Shown here: positions 32,676 through 41,764 of the stretch, one piece after another | Layout: the number at the start of each line of letters is the position of its first letter | How positions within the stretch are numbered: the first letter of the stretch is position 1 | DNA from: Gemmatimonadota bacterium | GTDB taxonomy: Bacteria > Latescibacterota > UBA2968 > UBA8231 | Reading direction: 5' to 3' | DNA length: 64,000 nt | NCBI GenBank assembly: GCA_018672475.1 | Contig: JABHFS010000148.1 | Coordinates: forward strand, 1-64,000 | Translations under genes and position numbers: made by a program | Notes under the pieces: model-generated | Databases searched by the model: none | What the model was told of the DNA's origin: nothing | Seen by the model: only the letters and a program-made list of their open reading frames with translations

Positions 32676-35459
32676 ATGATACAACGGTTGGTGCGAACCC
32701 CTATTTTTTTGTTGAGCATTTTTTACGGGCTAATCTCGTTTAGCACCGACCTTCAGGCCTTGGACACGCTGCGGGTCGGCAATGGCGGCAATGTCTCCTG
32801 GGCCGGGACGGTTTTCGGCGCAGCGGCAACCACGACCCTCCCCGAATACAAAGTTAGCCGCTTCTCCACCGAAATAGGCAACGTACCGGGCAATCTAATC
32901 GATCTTTCCAACTTCGACACGGTCAACCCGCAAGTCCTGGTCAAAACCCTGGTCGACGCCCCACCCGAATTGCTCGCTGGAGAGGTCGCGCTGGTCGAAG
33001 AGGCCCTGCTCGAAGCGCTCTCCTCCCTGGCGGGAGCGACCGCCATTACCCCTTCTAACAATGAGGGACTGTCGCTAATTCGTCTCGATTTTTCCGACAA
33101 TATTCCACTGACCGAGGCCGTCGCTCGAACCACGGCAGCCATCAACACTATAAGACCGATCCCCGCAACCAGTGCAGAGCCCGGTGAGGCGGCGGGAAAA
33201 TTCCTGCTCCAGGACCCCGCGCGTCTACCGCTGGGCGTCGACCCGATAATTTTACCCATTACACTGAACCCAGACCACGTGGCCAAGGGGGAGAATGTCG
33301 CCTTGCGCGCCTTGGGTTGGGGCGGCCGTATTACAGCACCGGCGATCAAAGACGTTACGGCGGCCGAGTTAGCCGTTACGTTGCTCGAACTCATTGAACC
33401 GGGAGGCGCCGAAGACGCCTTCGTCCGCAAGGGGCTATTCGGCGCGCTGGGTACTTTTATCGTCCTCGACCTGGGCAGCCCCATCGGCATCAACCGCATC
33501 CGCTTCTTTCCGCGCAATACCGTGCAGGACGCTCCCCAGTATCCTTTTCAAACCGATTTTATCCGCCAATTCGAACTGCTGGTGCACGATGGCCAGGATC
33601 TGGTATTGGACGGTACCGGCCGCCTGGTACCGCAACTCGACGATTTCGAGGTTTTGGAACGCACCACGAACAATGAAGACGCCGTGGTCGAGGTAAAGTT
33701 GGACCCGGCGCAAACGGCGCGTTTCGTACGGCTAAAATCCACTTCTTCCTTTCCCTACGAAATCGACGAGTTTGAGGTCTTCGGCCAGGGTTTTATCAGC
33801 TCTAGCCGCTATATATCCCACGTCTACGACCTCGGCTCGCCCGCGACCTGGGGCAACCTGAGCTGGATGGAACAAACTGTGGACTTGCGCACATCCAATA
33901 ATCGAACCGACCAGATTGCGGCAGGCGGCGGTTGCCAGGTTAACTCGCAGATATTTATAACGGCGGACGACATCCCCGACACCTGGGGCGATTGCGACAC
34001 CGTAGCGCGTTTCACTAACGAGTTCGGCTATAGCAATGTCTGGCAATGTTTTCAGTCAGAGTGCGAAGATACCAACGGCGATCTCTCTGTGCTGCCGGGT
34101 CGCCAGGAGAGCGGCAAGCCGGTAGCCTCCAAGAAGCTGGCCGACGACTTCTCGCAGGTTATCGTTCGCACCCGCACCGGCACCGACCCGACCCCCGTGC
34201 TCTACAAACGCAGCAACGTGCAGCGCGTTTCAGACGATCAACTCTCGGCTTCGTTGGTCAATCCCGACCAACAAATAAACCGCGACGAATACATGAACCT
34301 GGTGCCCAATCTGGAAGCGACCCCGCCGCAGGTATGGGGCAAGGGCGAGATCGAGGAGGATCTGCAAAACTGGAGCCCGTGGTCGTCGCCCCACCTGAGC
34401 GGCGAACGAGAGGGCGGCACCCCGGTCTTGTCACCTGGCCCCAGACGCTATATCCAATTTTCGGTGGATTTCCTCAATAGCGAAATCAACGCGACCAAAG
34501 CATTGGAACAACTCGCGATCGAATACCTTTTGCCACCCATCGCCGAAGAGTTGGTCGCCGAGATCTTCCCCCGCGAAGTCGATGTCTTCGAGCCGGTGGA
34601 TTTCACCTATGCCGTGCGCGCCAAGATGGAGTTCGAAGGCGTCAAGGGTTTCGATACCTTTGAATTGCTGACAACCACCCGGGTTCTGAGTATCAACAAG
34701 ATCGAGATCTGGGAAGTCCCCGACCAGTTGGTCACCGAACAGGAATTGAACGTCGACATAGTGACAGACCCAAACGGCCAAGCCGCGGTACAAACAGCCG
34801 ACGGTATGCAACACCCCTTGCCCTATACGGTGCAATCGGAGACCGGCGAGGTCTTTACCATCCAAGCAGTGACCCAACGCAATGTGATCGTTCGTTTTCC
34901 ACAAATCACCAGACCCGAGGGCGGAGGCGAGATGCTGCTAAAGCTCAAGTTCAGCGGCCGGGTGCTCTTGTTCAGCACCCTGTTCAGAGGCCAAGCCGTG
35001 CTGTCGTCGCAAACCGGCAGTATCCAGCGCATTGCCTCGGGCAACGCGGACTTCCTCGGCGAAGGCGATCTGCCTGCTTCCTCGGGCATTACCGTCTTGA
35101 GCCCCGATATCAATAAGGGCGACTTATTCGGATCGTTCGCGGCCGTGCCGCAGGTATTCACCCCCAATGGCGACGATATCAACGAGACCACAGAAATCGG
35201 CTACGATATCCTGGCGGTAACCCGGCCGACCGATGTAACCGTGCAGATTTTTGATTTATCCGGACGGTTGGTCCGATCGCTCTATAGCGGATCGGACTTG
35301 AGCGGGCACTTCGACGCCAAGCGGGTGCCGCAACTGGCCTGGGACGGCCGCGACCAGGCGGGTGACAGAGTGCCGCCGGGCCTGTATCTGGTCACTCTGA
35401 CCGTCGATGGAGACGCGCGCCAGACCCGGCGCGCCCGCACCGTCGGCGTCGCCTACTGA
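32676..35459 (+). CDS. Large secreted protein, paralogue B: discoidin-like segment plus FlgD-like C-terminal domain
   Basis: The ATG at 32676 is preferred; a GTG at 32670 is equally well placed and would add two residues. A signal peptide (ending about residue 26) is followed by a long unique N-terminal part (about 30-230). A discoidin-like segment comes next (VLDLGSPIGINRIRFFPR, VRLKSTSSFPYEIDEFEVFG, at about 260-370), then the shared core (VIVRTRTGTDPTPVLY, NWSPWSSPH, LSPGPRRYIQF near residue 586, VAEIFPREVDVFEPVDFTY). The last 110 residues include FTPNGDD, IFDLSGRLVRSL and WDGRDQAGD and end VGVAY. This is the FlgD-like module of paralogues A and C. A few cysteines occur at about 420-465. 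The gene ends 8 bp before a convergent glycosyltransferase-like gene. Confidence 0.75.
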   Translation: MIQRLVRTPIFLLSIFYGLISFSTDLQALDTLRVGNGGNVSWAGTVFGAAATTTLPEYKVSRFSTEIGNVPGNLIDLSNFDTVNPQVLVKTLVDAPPELLAGEVALVEEALLEALSSLAGATAITPSNNEGLSLIRLDFSDNIPLTEAVARTTAAINTIRPIPATSAEPGEAAGKFLLQDPARLPLGVDPIILPITLNPDHVAKGENVALRALGWGGRITAPAIKDVTAAELAVTLLELIEPGGAEDAFVRKGLFGALGTFIVLDLGSPIGINRIRFFPRNTVQDAPQYPFQTDFIRQFELLVHDGQDLVLDGTGRLVPQLDDFEVLERTTNNEDAVVEVKLDPAQTARFVRLKSTSSFPYEIDEFEVFGQGFISSSRYISHVYDLGSPATWGNLSWMEQTVDLRTSNNRTDQIAAGGGCQVNSQIFITADDIPDTWGDCDTVARFTNEFGYSNVWQCFQSECEDTNGDLSVLPGRQESGKPVASKKLADDFSQVIVRTRTGTDPTPVLYKRSNVQRVSDDQLSASLVNPDQQINRDEYMNLVPNLEATPPQVWGKGEIEEDLQNWSPWSSPHLSGEREGGTPVLSPGPRRYIQFSVDFLNSEINATKALEQLAIEYLLPPIAEELVAEIFPREVDVFEPVDFTYAVRAKMEFEGVKGFDTFELLTTTRVLSINKIEIWEVPDQLVTEQELNVDIVTDPNGQAAVQTADGMQHPLPYTVQSETGEVFTIQAVTQRNVIVRFPQITRPEGGGEMLLKLKFSGRVLLFSTLFRGQAVLSSQTGSIQRIASGNADFLGEGDLPASSGITVLSPDINKGDLFGSFAAVPQVFTPNGDDINETTEIGYDILAVTRPTDVTVQIFDLSGRLVRSLYSGSDLSGHFDAKRVPQLAWDGRDQAGDRVPPGLYLVTLTVDGDARQTRRARTVGVAY

Positions 35460-35467
35460 GCGAGTTA

Positions 35468-37702
35468 TCAGTGCTGCGGCCCTTGCAGCTTATCGTCCCA
35501 CTGCTCCTTGAGTTGCTTGAAAAGCTCGGCTGAACGCCCTTCCCTGTAATACTCTGTAAAACGGCCCAGGTATTCGACGCCTTTGATCGTGTCTCCTTGC
35601 GCCATATACAAATGGCCGATCAGACGATTGGCCTGCTGATGCTCCGGTTGCATCGCCAGGATCGCCTGCACCTGGTCCATCGCCTCGGACGCGCGGCGTT
35701 CAACGATATACTGAGTCGCAAGCAACAAGCGGGCATCTACAGCCTGCGGGTCCAAGGCGATCGCGTGCTCCAAATGCGTGCGCGCCTTTAGCGGCTCGTC
35801 GGCGAAAAAAAGTAATCGCGCCAACCGATGGCGCACTGCAGTCTGGCTCGGATCTACAGCCAGGATCTTCTCGTATTCGCTACGAGCGATATCCGGATGT
35901 TCTAACGTTTCATGCAACTGCCCCCACTGAAACCGCGCCTGCAGCGAATCGGGTTTTACCGCGATCAACGCGCCATAGGCCTCCACCGCCTCTTCGAGTC
36001 GCCCCGCCTGGGTATAAGCATACCCCAATCGCCCCTGTATATCGGCCGTATCCGCACCCGGTGCAGTCTGTAATCGACGGTATTCGCCTATCGCCTCTGG
36101 ATAGCGCCGGGTCTGCAGATAGACATTGCCCAGGGCCAAGCGCGCCCGTTCGACATCGGGAAAACGCCGAATAAAGTCGCGGTAGACGGCGATTGCCCTG
36201 CCGTAGTCGCCGCGCCGAGCGTATTGCGATGCCAGGTTAAAACGAGCCCACTTGATATCGGGGTCCAGCTCTAGGGCTTTGTGGTAGGCAACAATGGCGT
36301 TAACTGGCAGCCCTTTTTTTTCGTAGACATACCCCAATCGATAGTGGGTCTGCGCGTCACCGTCCATATCCATCGACCCCACCCCCCAATTGCAGACCAC
36401 GAGCAAAGCCACCACTGTGCCGCACCCCGCGAGCAAGCCCCCATAGGCCCTTTGCCGCCACAACTGATAGAGTTCCCTCCCACCGTAAGCGGCGAAGAGC
36501 AAGAGCGGTGGAATCACCGGCAAACGGTATCTAGCGCTAATGAAAAAAGCGACTACAGACAGCATATAGGTTGCCGTGAACAACCCGAGAAGCAAAGACT
36601 CAGGGCGACGCAGTATACCACGACGCCAGCCCAGAGCGAAACCCGTCAACGCCAAAGGCGCCAATAGGCCAAAGGGAAAGGCTATCCCGTATTTCCACAA
36701 CAAGACCTGTAACAAGGAAGAATACTGGCGGGCGAAATAGAGTTCCTGGTTGCGGCCGATCTCGTCGCCGTTCCAGAATAAATACAACTTGTAGAACTGT
36801 AATTTTGTGAAGGCCACGGGCTGGTTGCGAAAAAAGTCCCAGGATTGCGCGAAGAAAAAGTGGGATTGCGCCGAGGGCTTCGTCACGCCGGCCTCGACGC
36901 GCGGGCGACTAGTCAGATCCAGCCAGGCCGGCCCCGGCTGAATCGCCACGGTCTCGTGATACCGGGCGTTGTTGCCGATGTAAAAGTTGAGACCGGCATT
37001 CGACGAAACCAATACCAGGTCGTCGCCCACCAGATAATTGCGCAGGCTAACTGGCGCAACCGCCAAGACCACGCCCAACAGCAACACCGCCGGGCGCAAC
37101 AACCGCTGGCGCACGGGCAAGTCCCGGCATAAATAAAAAAGCCAGCCGGCAGCCACAGGCGTGAACAACAAGATATTGGCGACGCACAAGGCCGAAAGCC
37201 CAAAGAGCAGCCCGGGCAATAGCAGCCGCCGAATTTGTCCCTCAACCGCCCACAAAAGCGCCAGCAACGCGCTAAGATTTAATAGGATCGCCAGGACCGG
37301 GGGCAGGAATTCCCCTTCAAAAAAAACAAAGGGGGCATAAAAAACAGCCAGGCCTGCCGCACACCAGGCAACTGCAGAAGAAAAAACCCGCCGACCGAGC
37401 CAGTAGACCTGCAGGCAGATCGTCGCCCCCAACGCCGCCTGTACCAGTCGCGGCAAAGTAAAACCAGGTTCAAAAAGGGCAAAGAGTACACCGAGGAAAT
37501 GCGGATAGAGTGGCGGTTGCCAGAAGGGCTGGCTATTCCCCACCCAATCGCCTAGGCCCATCGCCGTAGCCGCCTGCACATAAGTCTTGGCGTCGACCAG
37601 GGGGAAATCGTAGAAGGGACTCTGCTGGCTCTGGACGACATAGAGCAGGCGCACCGCAAAGGCGGCGGCCCAGACCGACGCGAGTCTTATTATCTGGCCC
37701 AT
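35468..37702 (-). CDS. Membrane GT-C (PMT/ArnT-like) glycosyltransferase fused to C-terminal TPRs
   Basis: The N-terminal 420 residues or so contain ten or more hydrophobic helices with the layout of GT-C enzymes of the PMT/ArnT (GT39/83) type. An acidic residue in the first periplasmic loop (FPLVDAKTYVQAA) is at the position where such enzymes bind the lipid-linked sugar, and WQPPLYPHFLGVLFAL follows. Such enzymes move sugars from polyprenyl phosphates to proteins or lipids on the periplasmic side. Residues about 445-735 hold eight or so TPRs (THYRLGYVYEKKGLPVNAIV). The membrane-plus-TPR layout resembles TMTC-type O-mannosyltransferases, although the membrane part differs from the gene at 41765. 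It follows the outer-membrane protein gene after 9 bp in one operon. Confidence 0.75.
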   Translation of the reverse strand: MGQIIRLASVWAAAFAVRLLYVVQSQQSPFYDFPLVDAKTYVQAATAMGLGDWVGNSQPFWQPPLYPHFLGVLFALFEPGFTLPRLVQAALGATICLQVYWLGRRVFSSAVAWCAAGLAVFYAPFVFFEGEFLPPVLAILLNLSALLALLWAVEGQIRRLLLPGLLFGLSALCVANILLFTPVAAGWLFYLCRDLPVRQRLLRPAVLLLGVVLAVAPVSLRNYLVGDDLVLVSSNAGLNFYIGNNARYHETVAIQPGPAWLDLTSRPRVEAGVTKPSAQSHFFFAQSWDFFRNQPVAFTKLQFYKLYLFWNGDEIGRNQELYFARQYSSLLQVLLWKYGIAFPFGLLAPLALTGFALGWRRGILRRPESLLLGLFTATYMLSVVAFFISARYRLPVIPPLLLFAAYGGRELYQLWRQRAYGGLLAGCGTVVALLVVCNWGVGSMDMDGDAQTHYRLGYVYEKKGLPVNAIVAYHKALELDPDIKWARFNLASQYARRGDYGRAIAVYRDFIRRFPDVERARLALGNVYLQTRRYPEAIGEYRRLQTAPGADTADIQGRLGYAYTQAGRLEEAVEAYGALIAVKPDSLQARFQWGQLHETLEHPDIARSEYEKILAVDPSQTAVRHRLARLLFFADEPLKARTHLEHAIALDPQAVDARLLLATQYIVERRASEAMDQVQAILAMQPEHQQANRLIGHLYMAQGDTIKGVEYLGRFTEYYREGRSAELFKQLKEQWDDKLQGPQH

Positions 37703-37711
37703 CGACGCAAA

Positions 37712-40420
37712 TCAGTTGCCCAGCCCGGCGTAGACGGTGATAAACCCTTCGGTCACGGTACGCGTTTTGATGTCTGGATCCTTAAAATCACGCGCGTCAA
37801 ATTTCAACCCAACCTGGGTCGTCAAAACATAACCCTGGTATTCGGCCACATTGGTGATTTGGGTGGCGGTAATAAAAGACTGGAAGTTGTTGATCTTGTC
37901 GTTCAGATCCTTGAACAGCACATATTCGATACCAGCCGATACCGTGGTCCGACGCAACACCGGGCGCTCAATAATGATGCCGAAAATCTCGGTCAATTCT
38001 TCGCGATTGTCGCCGCTGAACAGATCGTAGGTCTGACGGCGGTATTCGCTTTTCCAACGCGGTAACACGCGTATCTTGGACAACTCGATCAGATAATCGG
38101 CCTTGTTGAGGATGCCGAAGAAAAATTCTTCCTCGCCAAGACCGAATTCGGCGCGTTCGGTGCTATCGAGACGCTGGTTCCACAAATCGTATTTAAGCGA
38201 ATTTTTGATGGTCAAGGCTTCGAGCGGCGAATAGGTATGGCCGATATAAAACGAATTATAGAGGGCGTCGCGCCCCAGCAGTGGATCGATTACCTCGACA
38301 TTGCGCGAGTCGCGCAACGTATTGCGGCTGTCCCACTGCAGCAGGTCGTCGGGAATATTGTCCTTGACGCTCTTGAGCACCTCCAGGACCTTGAGCCGCC
38401 CCCAAGTTGGGTGGTCGGCGTCGACGGTGATTAGGCCGTAGGTTGCGTTGTTGCGCTGGTTCGATGTGATCCGGTCCTCGCGAGTATGGCCGACGGTCAG
38501 GCGGATTTCCGGGGTCAGATTCGCGCCCCCATATATATTGAATCCCTGGCGGTCGCGTTTGTAGGGAAAGTCCGGTTCGTTGTCGTTTTCGAAGCGGTCC
38601 ACCCAGCCGTTGTTGTTGGCGTCGATGCCGTAGAGAAACTCCGGCCGATCGACGTGCTGGCGCAGGAACGGTTCCTCGTAATCAGGGATGACATTGATGA
38701 CACTGCCGTTATCATTCTGGTTGAAGTCGGGAATAAAATCGTTATTCTCGTCCCATCCCGGGAAGACCGCCCGGTCGACCGACAGCGCGTCGTTGCGGCC
38801 CCAATCGGGGATCCGGTCCTGGTCGTCATTGTCTTCGACGAATTCGACCAAGAAACGCTCATTGCTACCCGGATTATGGTCTTCGTAATAACCCGAGTTA
38901 TAATCGATAAAACCATCTTGCTCGCTGATATAGGTGGATGTCGCGTAGTCGGGATCCATATGGAACGCCTCGCCGAAAAAGAAATAGGGGTCAGCGCGTT
39001 TCCACAGGTTGAGCATCCAAGCGTCGGACGAGGGCTTGTTCGAAATACCCGACGAAGTGCTGTGGTCGGTATTGCCCTGATCGGTGCTGGGATAGGGATA
39101 TTTGCGGTAGTTGCGGCTATTGTCCCACTCCCCATAGAGATGAAAACCCTTGACGTCCTCCAACGCGAGCGTGAACCCGAAAATCTGCGTCGCGGTCGGC
39201 AGTCCGTATTCGAACGAAACGACGCTCAAGTTGGTATTGTCCTTGACATTGCCTTCGGCCCGGGTAACCAATAGAAAAATCGGGTCGTTGTTGCGCCCGG
39301 TCTGGCGGTTGGAAGTCGACTGCATTTTATAGTCGTTGCCGAGCACTATATCAAATTCGACTTTGCGGATCTGCGATTTGTCCTGTGAGGCCACCAACAG
39401 GAAATCAGCGCTGTTAAAGTCATAGCGCAGGCGGATCTGCTCGTTGCCGTCGGCCGAAATAAAACCCTCCTGTGGGAACCCGCCTTCGATCACTGGTTCG
39501 AAACCGATCTCCTTGCCGCGGTCGACACTGCCGTCGAGGTAGGTGATGATGATATCCGAACCAGCCGGGAAAAATGCCGCGCCCCCCTCGCCATCGCCCG
39601 GCGAGTCATCGCTGAGCAAAAGCTCGATCCAGGAAACGGCTTCGTTTTTTTGGTCTACGGTCAACTCGCCCGAAAGCGGGTTGCCGCCGAAACCGTCGGT
39701 GAGGGTGTTCGACTGGTGGGAGTTGACGAAGTTGAAACCCAAGGTAGTGAAATCTCCGACCTGGATCGTGGTGCGCCCACCCATCAGCGTGGTGTTGTTG
39801 GTGCGGTTAATGCCCTCGCGGTTGGTTTGGTCGCCTCCCGACTCGCTCAAACGCGAATACAGGAATGTGAGCATGTATTTATCGGTGGCCAGGTCGAACT
39901 GGACCCCGTCAAAATCCGGTTTGGAGAACGTCATCGGCGTCAGGGTCGTGCGCAGGCCATTGCCGATAGTCAGGGCGTAGTAGTATTCGCCGACCGAGTC
40001 GGAGGCCACCAGCAGGCTGTTGAACCAGTTGTTGAAACGACTGTCCTTAAACAGCTCGTTGCCGCGCTGTAATGGCTGGCTCTGGTTGTTGTTGAAGATC
40101 AGCCAACCACGATTGACAAAATTGCCGAAGAAGTCGTAAAAATAACTCCCCTCCAACGCGGTATCGACATAGCGCTGATAAGGCCTTCGGGCGTAATTCG
40201 AGTATTCCCATTGCCGCCAGCGGTACTCGTTGAAGAGTTCCTGCGGGATATACCATTTTTTTACTGCCGGATCGATCGCATCAAAAAGAACGCCCGCCCC
40301 TTCGGGCTCGAATGTAGTCCTGCCGCCCCGCTGGACGCCAAGCCGGTTGCCGTAATCTAGGGCGCTGACCGCGCCGGCCAAAAGCCAAAACAAAGACAGA
40401 GCGAATAAAAGCGTTCGCAT
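37712..40420 (-). CDS. Predicted large outer-membrane beta-barrel protein, function unknown
   Basis: This 902-aa protein has a signal peptide (residues 1-20, ending GAVSA) and a very good ribosome binding site (GGGAGGGAG) on the minus strand. The sequence is rich in Asn, Asp, Tyr and Phe, with alternating hydrophobic/polar strands, especially over the last 250 residues, as in beta-barrels. In the middle (about 520-620) lie acidic calcium-loop-like stretches: DNDDQDRIPDWGRND, DENNDFIPDFNQND and DANNNGWVDRFENDNEPD. I do not recognise a family. A passive resemblance to the barrel components of Bacteroidetes-type secretion is possible but not shown. Sitting upstream of the GT-C/TPR gene in the same operon, it could be a secretion pore, a surface receptor or a glycosylation target. 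Confidence 0.6.
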   Translation of the reverse strand: MRTLLFALSLFWLLAGAVSALDYGNRLGVQRGGRTTFEPEGAGVLFDAIDPAVKKWYIPQELFNEYRWRQWEYSNYARRPYQRYVDTALEGSYFYDFFGNFVNRGWLIFNNNQSQPLQRGNELFKDSRFNNWFNSLLVASDSVGEYYYALTIGNGLRTTLTPMTFSKPDFDGVQFDLATDKYMLTFLYSRLSESGGDQTNREGINRTNNTTLMGGRTTIQVGDFTTLGFNFVNSHQSNTLTDGFGGNPLSGELTVDQKNEAVSWIELLLSDDSPGDGEGGAAFFPAGSDIIITYLDGSVDRGKEIGFEPVIEGGFPQEGFISADGNEQIRLRYDFNSADFLLVASQDKSQIRKVEFDIVLGNDYKMQSTSNRQTGRNNDPIFLLVTRAEGNVKDNTNLSVVSFEYGLPTATQIFGFTLALEDVKGFHLYGEWDNSRNYRKYPYPSTDQGNTDHSTSSGISNKPSSDAWMLNLWKRADPYFFFGEAFHMDPDYATSTYISEQDGFIDYNSGYYEDHNPGSNERFLVEFVEDNDDQDRIPDWGRNDALSVDRAVFPGWDENNDFIPDFNQNDNGSVINVIPDYEEPFLRQHVDRPEFLYGIDANNNGWVDRFENDNEPDFPYKRDRQGFNIYGGANLTPEIRLTVGHTREDRITSNQRNNATYGLITVDADHPTWGRLKVLEVLKSVKDNIPDDLLQWDSRNTLRDSRNVEVIDPLLGRDALYNSFYIGHTYSPLEALTIKNSLKYDLWNQRLDSTERAEFGLGEEEFFFGILNKADYLIELSKIRVLPRWKSEYRRQTYDLFSGDNREELTEIFGIIIERPVLRRTTVSAGIEYVLFKDLNDKINNFQSFITATQITNVAEYQGYVLTTQVGLKFDARDFKDPDIKTRTVTEGFITVYAGLGN

Positions 40421-40440
40421 AACCGGACTCCCTCCCTATA

Positions 40441-40477
40441 CAAAAATGAGGCGATGGGCTGGTCCGCCCATCGCCTC
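40441..40477 (-). terminator. Rho-independent terminator after the CBM9-like gene (minus strand)
   Basis: GAGGCGATGGGC (40448-40459) and its exact reverse complement (40466-40477) flank a 6-base loop. Read on the minus strand, the hairpin is followed by ATTTTTG (40447-40441). It lies 62 bp after the stop of the CBM9-like gene and just before the ribosome binding site of the barrel gene, so it should separate their transcripts or attenuate read-through. Confidence 0.9.
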
Positions 40478-40538
40478 TAAACCGAATATCTAGCACGCGA
40501 TCCTAGTCAGCAACCAAAGATCGCGTTAGCCAGCAATT

Positions 40539-41438
40539 TTAGTACTTAAACTCGGTCTTAATACGGCCCCAGCTATTGGACTCGACAGCCGTGGCCTGGT
40601 CGCCCCAAGCGATCGAATCATCTAACTCGCTCATGACCATGTCGTTATCTGCACGGCAACAGCCATTGGGCGAAACCGACCAGAAACCCTGGTAGTCTTC
40701 GAGCGCGGCACCACCGGGCGTATCGAAATCGCCGAAGGTCCAGCTAATGGCGATGACCTGGCCTTCTTCTAAGTCCGTCTCTTCGGCCACAGCCCGATCA
40801 CCATCATCGGGGATAAAGTCGAAGGGGCGTATCCAGGCTTCGTAAAAATAGGTGCTCTCGCCAAACTCTTCGCCGGAGAAAGTGTAGGCCATGCTCCACG
40901 CGTCGTTATTCGCGGGATCTGTGACCCAGTCAAAGGGAGGGTTGTAACCACCCCATGCGCCAGCGGTCGGCGGCATCGAGAAGTTATAACCGATTTTGAT
41001 GATACCTTCCTGGCCCGGCGCATAACCACCGCCGCCTTCGATCTCCGGATGCGTCGGGGAAATATAAATTTCCCAGGCGTCGTCGGCCCACCAAGCATTG
41101 GGGGTTTCGGCATCGCGACTATGCACGTTGTCGAATACCTCAGCCATCAGATAGATCAAGTTGGTATTGTCGTTCCAACCAACAACCTGACGCACACTCA
41201 AATCGCTGACGTCAATCTCGCCGCGCAACTTGCTGTAGACGGAGTCGGAGTAGCGATCATTGCCAACTTCATAAGGCACCTGCGGAACGACGCCCCAATC
41301 AGCGTGATTGCCGTCGATAACCGGGATGTTGGCATCGGGAAACTGCACGGCAAAAAAGAACTCTCCCGGAGGAAAGTGAGCCAAGGCCGGTAAGGCCAAG
41401 GCAACGGTAAGGACTGCACTTAAAACTATTTTACGCAT
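40539..41438 (-). CDS. Secreted CBM9-like (carbohydrate-binding / DOMON-type) protein
   Basis: This 299-aa protein has a clear signal peptide (residues 1-20, ending LPALA) and a strong AAGGAGAT ribosome binding site. The mature part looks like a family 9 carbohydrate-binding module: VIDGNHADWGVVPQVPY, then NLIYLMAEVFDNVH, WWADDAWEIYIS and YEAWIRPFDF, the order of conserved Trp/Asp segments in CBM9. There is no catalytic domain. A pair of cysteines (NGCCRAD) lies near residue 257. It has its own terminator and an AT-rich upstream region, so it is probably transcribed alone and perhaps strongly. A sugar-binding surface or periplasmic role is inferred. Confidence 0.75.
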   Translation of the reverse strand: MRKIVLSAVLTVALALPALAHFPPGEFFFAVQFPDANIPVIDGNHADWGVVPQVPYEVGNDRYSDSVYSKLRGEIDVSDLSVRQVVGWNDNTNLIYLMAEVFDNVHSRDAETPNAWWADDAWEIYISPTHPEIEGGGGYAPGQEGIIKIGYNFSMPPTAGAWGGYNPPFDWVTDPANNDAWSMAYTFSGEEFGESTYFYEAWIRPFDFIPDDGDRAVAEETDLEEGQVIAISWTFGDFDTPGGAALEDYQGFWSVSPNGCCRADNDMVMSELDDSIAWGDQATAVESNSWGRIKTEFKY

Positions 41439-41764
41439 CTTCTACTGATCTCCTTTTGAGAGATAATGTGAAAAACACGAACGAGAAGTGCACGAAAATG
41501 ACTATCGCAGACTAAACATGTAGCTTGCTATCTTTTCATTCGAATTTGACAATTGCTAACCGGACTAAACAAAATGAAAATAAAACTAAAAATCAAGCAT
41601 TTTTTTCTTTTATGAGCCGGTTCTATCTACTTTTTTAACAAATAACATAAGGCGATTATAATCAATTACTTAAAATTATCATAAATATAGTAATAATTGA
41701 CATTTCTAACATTCCACAATGAATTGTAATAATTACCACCTATAACGAAATTTTATCGGTAACT
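41439..41764. other. AT-rich intergenic region, 326 bp
   Basis: This lies between two minus-strand genes and is the most AT-rich stretch in the window. It must hold the promoter of the CBM9-like gene (minus strand), but several competing AT-rich hexamers prevent a firm call. On the plus strand TTGACA occurs at 41697-41702 with no gene ahead of it. Near the 3' end of the TMTC-like gene no stem-loop with T-run was found. Confidence 0.45.

Noticed and set aside
41697-41725. TTGACA on the plus strand in the AT-rich gap as a promoter
   Set aside because: The -10 match at the right spacing is poor and no plus-strand gene follows within 1.9 kb.
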